Notes under the pieces: model-generated | Told to the model about the DNA's origin: nothing | Database searches by the model: none | Seen by the model: only the letters and a program-made list of their open reading frames with translations | Position numbers and translations under genes: made by a program | Source: Heterobasidion occidentale | Taxonomy: Eukaryota; Basidiomycota; Agaricomycetes; Russulales; Bondarzewiaceae | DNA: 29,235 nt | Direction of reading: 5' to 3' | Assembly (NCBI GenBank): GCA_039111635.1 | Contig: JBCAQO010000144.1 | Span: 1 to 29,235, forward strand | In this document: piece after piece, positions 20,588-29,235 of the stretch | Numbering within the stretch: position 1 is the stretch's first letter | How the letters are laid out: every line of letters starts with the position of its first letter

Positions 20588-22451
20588 AGACGTGGATGAT
20601 TGGACTATTCCGCGCAATTCTCCAAGTCGTCACAGAGGGCATCAGCACGTTATGTTTTCGATGAAATTGGAGAGTAAATGTTCGGATATTGTTTTCGCTG
20701 GAACCATGTTTACGCGGACTACAATGTTGTCGGAATTCATGATATTCAACATCGCCTACAGGTTAGAAGAAGACTGCGACGATATGTGAAAATCAACTTT
20801 CTGCAAGGCATTGTGAATCGTTGAGCCAAGATGCTGGTTTCAGATCTGAGAGGCCGAAACAGATCTCGTATGTGCACGACCATGACCACTCCAAGACCCA
20901 CCGGCACCGACTTGAGATCTTCGGTCCAATTGCTGATCTCCCAGTATCCTAGACTTCCTTGCCGTTGAACGAAAATTGCCGGGATAACTACGAGGATGCG
21001 AAAGCGTGGTCTAGAGTTGTAATAGCATAGAAGGATCCCAATTACACTCAGTCGAGATGTATTGAGCGTTTCAAGTAACACGGAGTGCACTGCACTGTGA
21101 TGCTGAGCGGATGGAATACATTGTTAAACATCCATGTCAAGGCTTTCTTCAAAATACAAGTCACTCACACTGAACGCCATGAAGGATCAAGGGAAGACAC
21201 AGGGGAAAACACAGCCTCATCTTGCTAAATTTGGGCCAGAAACTGCGCTTGAACACCGCGTTGACCGAGAAGGAAAAGGCAGCGATATCCTGAAGGAAAG
21301 CATCTGAGGGCCATGTATTGACGCGCGCATCTATCATGCAGGGGAACTCGGATCAACGATTACACACTTGAAAAGGCTATACGCCACCTACAGCAGGGAA
21401 ATATAGGAGTGAGAACTCTGGCAGATCCATTCCGCGTCACAGCCAAGGCTACGAATAGAATTTGTTGGGATAGTTCATGCCTCAGATGCCGAGGCGATGC
21501 GTGCAGCATGTTGACTAACATCCTAGACGATTGGCAGGCTAACAAGGACTCGCAGACCAATTTGATCAGCCAGAGAAAGCTCGGGAGTTGGCCGTTTGCG
21601 CACAGCTCAGGTTCAAACCACTCGCCAGCGCTTACCGTGACATCCTAGCTTAGACCAACAACGTCCAAATCGCGCCTCAGTATCCTGATCCACCAAAGCC
21701 TTTCCTCCATATTAGCAACCACTGGCACGGTCCGAGAGGTGATAGAGGGGGCGTCCATTTCAACATTCAAAGCCGAGCAGCTCTTTTCATAGATTGAGCT
21801 CAAGTGCCCGGCGCTCAGCAGATACATATATTATACATACGGACACAATGGTCATAAGTGATAAACACAGCTGAGCCGCAAAGATTCCGATGATGAGATC
21901 ACGGGCAGTACACAAGAGTAGCACACTCTGGATGAGGAAGACGCTGTCGCCCTGACGGGGTCGGCGGGCGAGATAGTATTGTCCTGAGTAGCGTGGATAA
22001 AGCAGAGCGGGTTAAGGAGCACCGTGGGAAATGTATGCTAATTTGGACAATTTGGACGGTGAGCCGCTGGCTATACTGCCCGCATTCGCCGATACACAGC
22101 CCAAGTCTAAGTCTACATCATGATATGGTGAGTTCTTTCGGTGAGTTTTTTTTTCTAGTGGGTGTGATCTCGCAGGCTCATAATTGTTGAAATGGAACTC
22201 ATACATGCTGTGTATGATTTTAATCGTCCAGAATTAGTAGCTTCGTTCGGGTCTGGAGGGAACATGCATGTTCAGGTAGGTCTGATCGATGCTTCTTCGC
22301 TGTAAAGAATAGTTCACCAATCAAGTCAACTATGGCGCAGTCAGATTCGCCTCCTGTCCCCTGTGCAGTCTTTCTTGATACGTCACACTACACAGAACAG
22401 CGCCCCTGCAGCCTAGAGTCTTCAGTTCAGACTGTCATGCTCCAATTATTC
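20588..22451. other. Long gene-poor stretch
   Basis: About 1.9 kb with no supported gene, tRNA or repeat. Open frames of 60-115 codons on both strands have no recognisable domains and do not splice into longer proteins. A plus-strand GGTTCAAACC at about 21612 resembles a tRNA B box, but no cloverleaf can be drawn around it. I saw no terminal repeats or transposase text. Confidence 0.5.
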
Positions 22452-22458
22452 TATAAAA
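22452..22458 (+). promoter_or_regulatory. TATA box of the sedolisin gene
   Basis: TATAAAA lies about 60 bases before the start codon, a normal spacing for a strongly regulated secreted-enzyme gene in fungi. Confidence 0.6.
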
Positions 22459-22516
22459 CGAGACCCGTCATCCACCTCTGCCCTCAGAGATCTCACCCGT
22501 CTTCGAAGCATTCGAC

Positions 22517-24756
22517 ATGGTCAGAGTTATCGCCCTCGTAGCCCCCTTCATTGCTCTCGCATGTGCTAAACCTCACGCTCAACGTGCCATGCGAGTGCAT
22601 GAGCGCCGCGATAGCCCTCCGACAGGATACGCGAACAGCGGTTCCGCTCCCGCCGCCGATACGCTTAACCTCCGCTTGGCGCTCACTCAGAACAACTTCC
22701 AAGGCCTGGAAGACGCACTTTACGCCGTCAGCACTCCCGGCAATTCACGTTATGGGCAACACTTATCCAAGGAAGAGGTAACGTGTACCCTGTACAGTCA
22801 TCTGCCGCGCTCTGACGTTTATTCTGCTATTCAGGTCGAGGAGCTCGTCGCGCCCTCATCAGAGACAGTCTCGGCTATCAACGAGTGGCTCTCGTCAAAT
22901 GGCCTTACATCCTCCAAGGTGTCTCCCTCAGGCGACTGGATTACCGTCAATATGACAGTCGGGAAAGCCAACGAGCTCCTCGACGCCGATTTCTCAACAT
23001 TCACACAACTAGACACAGGAGCCAAGGCTGTCCGTACCCTGTCATACTCCATCCCTGCCTCGTTGAAGGACCACATGAGCTTCATCCATCCCACCATCGC
23101 GTAATTCTTCCCAGTGTTTTTTTTTGTACAACTCTGGGATTGAATGACATCCCCGCAGGTTTCCAGTGAAGAGCACTATCCCGCCTGTCACGAAAGTCGC
23201 CCTGAAGACGAACCTCACGGCATCTGTCAGGGCCAACGCAGACGACGTGCCAGCATCTTGTGATACACAAGTCACGCCAGCCTGTTTGCAAGCGCAGTAT
23301 GGGATCCCCTCAGCTCCGGCAACGCAGTCGTCCAACACACTAGCAGTATCCGGGTTTGGTGATCAGTTCGCCAACTTGGGTGATCTGCAGGTATTTGGGA
23401 TCGACAGACGCCGTATTCTCTTTGCTAATGCATGAACAATCCTCTTGGGTAGCTGTTTCTTCAACAATTCAGACCCGATCTGCCGTCCTCGACCCAGTTC
23501 AGCGTTATCAGCGTTGACAATGGCCAGGACTCTCAGGATCAAGCCCCTGGCATCGAAGCGGCAAGCGAATTTCATGTGCCCATATCCGAAGTCAAGCTTA
23601 TACCCTCATTAAAAATAGAGCCTCGATATTGATTATACTGTCGGTGTCGCGTCAGGCGTCCCCGTCATTTTTGTCACCGTTGGTGATGACACCCAAGACG
23701 GCATCGAAGGGTTTTTAGACCAGATCAATGCCCTCCTCAGCCTTGACTCGCCACCACAGGTGAGACAGATAGCGAAGACAGCAACAAAGATATAAACTTA
23801 GAACTAATTTCTAGGTATTGACGACCTCATTCGGTTTCAACGAAGACCAACTTCCCATTGACCTTGCCACGTATGCTTTCTGGTTTTTCCTCTATCTAAT
23901 CAGCTGTCTAACTTCACTGTCACTTCAGTAATCTGTGCAATGCCTACGCTCAACTTGGTGCGCGCGGGGTTTCTATCTTGTTCGCTTCTGGCGACGGTGG
24001 CGTCTCCGGTGGTCAGGATCAAGATTGTACCACATTCGTCCCAGTCTTCCCAGGAACCTGCCCCTAGTACCGTTTACTCCCCCGCCCTCACTTCAGTAGT
24101 ACTGACATACCGCATCTTCCCTCTCAGCATCACCTCCGTCGGCGGCACGCAAGGCGTCAATCCCGAAGTCGCCGCCTCTCTCTCCTCGGGCGGCTTCTCC
24201 AACTACTTCTCTCGCCCATCTTACCAGGACGACGCCGTCTCTGCCTACCTGCAAACGCTCGGCGACACCAACGCAGGTCTGTTCAACGCAAGCTCGCGCG
24301 CGTTCCCCGATGTCGCGGGCCCCGCGGAGAACGTCATCATCGCATTCGAAGGCGAGTTCGGCGCCGTCGCCGGGACGAGCTGCGCGAGCCCGATCTTTTC
24401 GAGCGCCGTCGCGCTCATCAACGACCAGCTCATCGCGGCGGGGAAGAGCCCGCTCGGGTTCTTGAACCCCTTGATCTATCAGTCTCCTGGCGCGTTCAAC
24501 GACATCACGTCCGGTGCGCACACGCAGTCTCTTTCGCTTGGTATCTGCGCCTTGTGCTTATTTTCGTTTGATATCCTCGTAGGCAGCAACCCTGGCTGCA
24601 ACACCGACGGTTTCCCTACCGCCTCGGGATGGGATCCGGTATGTCGCTCTTTGTTTTCCTTTAGTGATTCTGCGTTGACGATTGCGAATCAAAAAAAAGG
24701 TGACCGGATTTGGCTCACCCAACTTCAACGCCCTCAAAGCAGCCGCAGGCCTCTAA
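22517..24756 (+). CDS. Secreted sedolisin, tripeptidyl peptidase (peptidase family S53)
   Basis: Ten exons join(22517..22777, 22835..23100, 23159..23390, 23453..23560, 23619..23759, 23815..23870, 23929..24066, 24128..24513, 24583..24638, 24700..24756) give 566 aa, the usual family length. A signal peptide ([17 protein letters not shown]) leads to a pro-kumamolisin propeptide (~30-190; [30 protein letters not shown]). The catalytic domain shows E288 and D292 (GIEASLD), D377 of the oxyanion hole (FASGDGG) and the nucleophile S485 (AGTSCASP), and ends with the calcium-site region GWDPVTGFGSP. S53 enzymes work at acid pH outside the cell and remove tripeptides from protein N-termini. Intron 3 of the catalytic part (23561-23618) is GC-AG; intron 1 is 57 bases with no stop. 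All catalytic residues are present, so it should be active. Confidence 0.95.
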
Positions 24757-25524
24757 CCTATAAAGATTTGGAAGACGACCAATGTTTCACGCGCGCACAC
24801 AACGGACTCTTCGGGCATTACATTACATGCTTTCGGACACGGACATCCGCAGAACTTCGAGTAGACTAAGGACAATCTTTCCTGGCACCTTCCTTCCCAG
24901 ATCATTTCAGGACAATTTAGCTTACCATCGGTCTTTCACCTTTATGTCATCATGAATACAGTTGAATTGGAATGTTGAGTGCGACGTCCACGAAACTTCT
25001 TCAAGTCGGTCACCCGTCGGAGCCTAGGCGCGACAGCACAGCTTGAATGATATGCTCAATGGACATCCGCGAGTCGACAACGAATAATTCTGCGAGTACC
25101 TCTGTCCGCCACATTCGGAATGAGCCTTTTCGATTACACGAATATTCACACGGTGCGATTCAAAATTCGAGCATCTTTTATCTGAGTGATCCAGTAAATG
25201 ATGCGCACACTTCGCGTAACTTCACTTTTTGCATCGTTGTCTAAGAATTTGGATGAAAGCAGTTGACAGATCCCAGGTGTTAAAGGTGAGTCAGCGCTCA
25301 AGCGCTCAAGTGCCTCACCGCCATCTTTTCATTTCAGCCTTCAGCCATAATCACACGTATGAACGCACAATTAAGATCCAGGTGCAGCGAGGCACATGTA
25401 GCCCATAAGCATGATGCATGGCGCATAATATTTTGGGTCGAGGGCAGAGCGAGACAGGCGTGACAGTAAGAACACAAAAGATGGGGAAGACAGCTGAATG
25501 CGGAGAGGGCATGTATGCGTGCGT
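24757..25524. other. Convergent 3' flanks of sedolisin and RPS15
   Basis: Both neighbouring genes end here. No coding features, hairpin terminator or repeat is visible beyond short tandem AGCGCTCA copies near 25293-25308. No gene called. Confidence 0.5.
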
Positions 25525-26642
25525 TCACTTGAGGGGAATGCTGTGAACGTAGTGAGTGAGCGTCACTGGATGAAAAGTACAGATGAAACTGAGAGAAAAG
25601 GACGCACAAACGCGAGGCTGGACGAGGTCATGATGACAGGCGATGAGTTGATGATACAACACAGAAAGAAGAGACAGGATGACGAGGGACTCACAGTGGG
25701 TGGCACCGATCTGTAAAGGGACACGAATTTGAGAATAGATATGAATACTACATAAGGAGGAGGACGTACACCGGGGCGACCGTGCTTGACGGGCCGGTAT
25801 GATACGGAGAACTCTCCGAGGTAGTGGCCAACCATCTCGGGCTTGACTTCAACCGAGTTGAAGACCTGTGCGCAACCCACGATTGAAACCGCACCAGAAA
25901 TGCAAAAGGAGATATACAGAAAATCAGTACTTGCAATTCAAATACAACATCGCATAAGGTACGGGGATAACAAGCAGAAGGGATGAATCGAGCATAGGAG
26001 GCAATGGGGAAAAGCATAGCAAAGCATGCGCACCTTTCCGTTGTAAATGCCGACGACGGAGCCGATCATCTCGGGCACGACAATCATGTCACGCAGATGG
26101 GTCTTAACGACGGCGGGCTTCTCATTGGGGGGAGCCTCTTTCTTAGCCTTGCGGAGCTTCTTGATGAGCCCCATGGGGCGCCGTTTGAGGCCGCGCTGGA
26201 ACCGGCGGCGCGCACGCGCGTGGACGATCTATGTCGAGTGTTTTTTGATATGATGCAGATTGTTGTACGGGAAGAGGGAGATGAAGATGGATGAGAGTGG
26301 CATCGGAGAAGAACGGGAGTCAAGAGGGGATGGTAATTGTATGAGAGGGTAGACCCATACCTCAACGAACTAAGTGAATTAAGAATAAACTGTGTCATTC
26401 CAAATACAGCAACAAAGTGGAATCGGACGCACCTCTTCGTTGCTCAGGTCCAAAAGCTTGTCGAGCTCAACTCCGCGGTACGAAAATGTGCGGAATACGC
26501 GCTTCTTCTTGAGGTCGGCGGCGACTTGGGGATCGGTGACGGCGGAATCAGCCTATAACCACCCCACAACCAAAAACAGTGCATGAGAAAGACCAGACCT
26601 CCCTCCCACGATTCGTCCAACAGCATGATAGCAACGCACCAT
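25525..26642 (-). CDS. rps15: 40S ribosomal protein S15 (uS19)
   Basis: Eight coding exons complement(join(25525..25540, 25608..25617, 25695..25710, 25770..25865, 26034..26228, 26361..26369, 26433..26552, 26640..26642)) give 154 aa, normal for this family. Text in order: [121 protein letters not shown]. uS19 sits in the head of the small subunit and is also needed for late pre-40S export. Coding exon 1 holds only the ATG. Exons of 9 (FVE), 16, 10 and 16 bases follow; each is required to restore the invariant protein text and each has GT-AG borders. The gene shares a divergent promoter with the P2 gene. Confidence 0.96.
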
Positions 26643-27066
26643 GGTTGTATGTTGAGGACGGCGGGCGACGGTGGCGGGTGGTCGATATGTTGCGTGCAGA
26701 TGGGGCGGAGTCTGAATGAGGAAACGGTGGCGTGAACCCTAATCAGTGCTACTGTACAGTTTCCAAGCGCCACCTGCTCGCGTGAACGGACTCAATCCAA
26801 CCATCCCCACTCTATCGGATAGAATCCACAGGTCCTCCCTTAGCGGATTAAATGTGAGTAAGCTGCAGTTTTGACACCAGTCTCAGCGTTTGGTGGTATT
26901 GGCGGAATCGGGTTTGGTGCAACGTTGGCTGACTTGTCGTGGCCGATGTAGTGATTTGTGGCTACCCACCCTTTCACACCACTTCAAAACTTGAAAAGTA
27001 CGTCTGTTGTTTCGCTCTGATCCGAGGTTAATGCTAATCAAACACATTCTGCTTGGGCGCAAGTAG
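26643..27066. promoter_or_regulatory. Shared divergent promoter region of RPS15 and RPP2
   Basis: Two ribosomal-protein genes start outward from this 424-base gap, so co-regulation is likely. On the plus strand a donor-like GTACGT at 26998 and an acceptor TAG directly before the P2 start codon suggest a 5' leader intron. No obvious TATA box is seen, as is common for ribosomal-protein promoters. Confidence 0.55.
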
Positions 27067-27599
27067 ATGCGTCATATCGCTGCGTACCTCCTCCTCCGGA
27101 TCGGCGGCAACGCCTCGCCGTCTGCGAGCGACGTGAAGAAGGTCCTCGGCGCGGTCGGAATCGAGGCTGATGATGAGCGCCTCGAGAAGTTGATTTCCGA
27201 GCTCGAGGGCAAGGACATCAACCAGGTACGATGCAATTTTGTTGACTGCAGCAACGCATGCTTATGACTGCGTGTGTTTTTAAATAGCTTATCGCTGAGG
27301 GTAACGGCAAGCTCGCCTCGGTATGTTTCTCACGCGGGAAATTTCGCGTGACATCCAAGTACTGAATCGCTCGCTTGCGTCAATTAGGTTCCTTCCGGCG
27401 GCGCTGTGGCCGCGGCTGGGCCTGCGGCAGGCGGCGCGGCTCCCGCCGCGGCGGCAGAGAAGGAGGAGGAGAAGAAGGAAGAAGAGAAGGTGAGATCGGA
27501 TTCATTTACGGCTCGGCATGGATGCAACGTGTTGACGAGATTTGCAATATTTTGCAGGAGGAATCCGACGACGACATGGGCTTTGGTCTGTTTGATTAA
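27067..27599 (+). CDS. rpp2: 60S acidic ribosomal stalk protein P2
   Basis: Four exons join(27067..27225, 27288..27320, 27388..27489, 27558..27599) give 111 aa. The N-terminal helical dimerisation domain reads [20 protein letters not shown] and [20 protein letters not shown], then [20 protein letters not shown], an Ala-rich hinge, a Lys/Glu-rich run, and the hallmark acidic end [14 protein letters not shown]2 pairs with P1 on P0 to form the flexible stalk that recruits and activates elongation factors; the last residues touch the factors directly. The [10 protein letters not shown] end is intact, including the serine usually phosphorylated. An intron probably also lies just before the ATG. 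Confidence 0.96.
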
Positions 27600-27863
27600 G
27601 TGGAGGAGGGACCAGGGCGTACTTATTGCTAGCATTGCTGTATTTGTCGTCGCCTTGCACTTGGCGGTATTCTATGAAGATGAATATGAGCCAGACATGC
27701 GTGAAACGACGTGAAAAGACCGACAACGGGGGAGGAGACGGGGCGCTGGCGTGTGATAAGGGAGAAGGGCAAGGAACCGGCGGGATGCGAGTGATGCGAC
27801 TGTGATGCGGTGTGGCTGGCGGGGAGGATTCGGTACCGCGTTGTTCGGAGATAGAGGCGCGTG

Positions 27864-29235
27864 ATGGATGCCGCCGGGATTGTTGCCGAGGACTGGCGAG
27901 TGCTTTATGGGCGCGACTCTCCACTCTCCAGTCCTTCGTCCCGCCATGCACCCCCACAACCCCCACCCCCGATTCCTGCCCCCCTTCAACCCCCAACCCG
28001 ACCCCAGCTCTCCATCCTCCAGCCACAGCATCCCCACCCCCCGCCACCCCCGCCCTCCTCCGAGCTCTCCGTCCACGACCCCGACCCCCGCGACACCACA
28101 AACTATGCTTTCCTCAAGGGTCCAAAGCGCAAACGCCTCGCAAAGGTTCGTCGCTCTTCCCCTCGCTCTGGCCGGGTCCGTGCGCACCCGCCCCTGCGAG
28201 GCTTACTCACGCTGCCCCCTCTTTCGTACGCTGCCCACAGGCCTGCGATGCCTGTCATAAGAGCAAGCGCCGATGCGACGGCACAGGTGCGTTGTTCCCC
28301 CCTCTTTCCCCCCTGACTCCCCCCCATCCCGAACATACCGCTGTCCTTGCGAGTATGTGCGGGGGGCAGAGTTCCATTCATGCTGGCGGCGCGGTTGAAA
28401 GCTGACGGGTTATCTTTATTGCGATGACCCCGTTCCCGGCCCTAAACGCGAACGCGTACACGATCCTCGATCTGCGATGGCGATGGCGATGACGATGGCG
28501 CATGAATCTGATGGCCCGCCCTCCCCCGCGATGACTTTGATGGTCATACTCTCCACCCGCCGGCGACCGCAATTGTGACGACTACGACTGCGATTGCGAC
28601 CATCAGCCCCCTGCAGCAATTGGTAAATTCCTTTCTTCAGTTGCCGTCCCTCAGTCTGACTGACTATTTCCTTTCCCCCGCCTGCTATTCTCTCATCCGC
28701 CTTTGGAACGCGCCACGCACTCCATTATTCTCTGTGCATTCCATGCTCATCGCTGTCACATCTTAATTTCTCATCCCTATTTCCAATCTCCTATCTTCGC
28801 GTCAATTTCCGCCTTGTCTTTTCCATTCCATTTCGTTGCATTCCATTTCATTTATCACCGCTTCATTTCAATTCCATCGACCCCTTCAGTTACTTTGCAT
28901 CGAAGGACTGCACCTACACCGATGCAGCTGGCCGTCCCGTCCCCGCACCCCGCGCCTCCAAACCTCCAGAAAAGAACGCTCAGTCTGCCAGCAGCAATGC
29001 CTTGGACCTATCGGTCATCGTTAATGCGGGCAAAGCCGAAGACCTCCATTCGCACCATCCACCTGTACCTCCAGTGGCTGACGAGCATGCGGGCAAGCGC
29101 CGCAAGTTTGACCTCGAGTCGCAGCATCCACAAACACATCAGCAGCTGCAGCACCAACTACAGCAACTTCAGCAAGGGGGGGAACGTGATTTTGAGTTCG
29201 ACTTGCAGCCGGAAATACCATTCCGCCCGACGTAC
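27864..29235 (+). CDS. Zn2Cys6 (fungal zinc-cluster) transcription factor, partial
   Basis: Exons join(27864..28145, 28241..28286, 28607..28622, 28890..29235) are in frame and run off the window end. A Pro-rich, probably disordered leader of ~90 residues ends in a basic patch (GPKRKRLAK). The zinc cluster follows directly: CDACHKSKRRC, then DGTAPCSNCYFASKDCTY, with spacing C-2-C-6-C-5-C-2-C-6-C, a perfect match. This domain binds two zinc ions through six Cys and contacts CGG triplets in DNA. It is assembled from three exons, one of only 16 bases. After it come KRRKFDLESQ and a Gln-rich stretch; the expected fungal-specific regulatory domain would lie beyond the window. The start codon is the first ATG of the open leader and is not certain. 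Target genes unknown. Confidence 0.88.

Noticed and set aside
21600..21630. tRNA-like B box (GGTTCAAACC)
   Set aside because: The flanking bases do not pair into a T arm and no matching A box, D arm or acceptor stem lies upstream.
22778..22834. Reading sedolisin intron 1 as coding, since the frame is open through it
   Set aside because: The donor GTAACG and the acceptor after a pyrimidine-rich run fit local introns, and removal restores the conserved propeptide spacing (SKEEVEELV).
23940..24869. Single 309-codon plus frame taken as a separate gene
   Set aside because: It is the run-through of sedolisin exons 7-9 with their introns; the frame at both ends is intron or intergenic sequence, and the real catalytic protein needs splicing.
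27502..28187. Long minus-strand frames rich in Arg, Gly and Pro opposite the zinc-cluster gene
   Set aside because: They mirror the GC-rich Pro codons on the other strand and contain no domain.

Overview
The window looks like nuclear DNA from a filamentous basidiomycete, probably a mushroom-forming Agaricomycete. Genes are dense and on both strands. Almost every gene is cut by many short GT-AG introns of about 45-65 bases, and the proteins are typical fungal families. There is no bacterial-style operon, rRNA, CRISPR array or recognisable complete mobile element. I built the exon models by hand from splice sites, frame continuity and remembered family motifs; nothing was aligned by computer.

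Layout, left to right. (1) The last ~210 bases hold the end of a UFD4/TRIP12-type HECT ubiquitin ligase whose frame is broken several times. (2) Next is a six-exon RDS3/PHF5A splicing-factor gene on +. (3) An 11-exon gene on - encodes a PB1-like domain plus four ZZ zinc fingers. (4) A doubtful two-exon small gene and a DUF952 gene follow on -. (5) A gene-poor stretch holds unclear coding fragments. (6) An 11-exon flavin monooxygenase lies on -. (7) A 12-exon LIM/RhoGAP regulator of about 1443 aa lies on -. (8) An eight-exon Gfo/Idh/MocA oxidoreductase on - is divergent from (9) a secreted Yellow/major-royal-jelly-type gene on + with internal frame breaks. (10) A second DUF952 gene lies on +. 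(11) After a gene-poor stretch comes a ten-exon secreted sedolisin (S53 tripeptidyl peptidase) on +. (12) RPS15/uS19 (-) and the acidic P2 ribosomal gene (+) are divergent. (13) A Zn2Cys6 transcription factor on + runs off the right end.

The genes do not form one pathway. Housekeeping genes (splicing, ribosome, ubiquitin, Rho signalling) are interleaved with secreted or metabolic genes (protease, Yellow-type protein, monooxygenase, oxidoreductase). The DUF952 pair, about 15.6 kb apart on opposite strands, is the only duplication I could see.

The points most worth a second look are the very small exons of RPS15, the four-ZZ protein with a PB1-like start, the DUF952 pair, a GC-AG intron in the sedolisin that separates its catalytic Glu and Asp, and the local frame breaks in the HECT and Yellow-type genes. 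Those breaks may be real decay or assembly errors. I found no clear candidate for a wholly new biological system.
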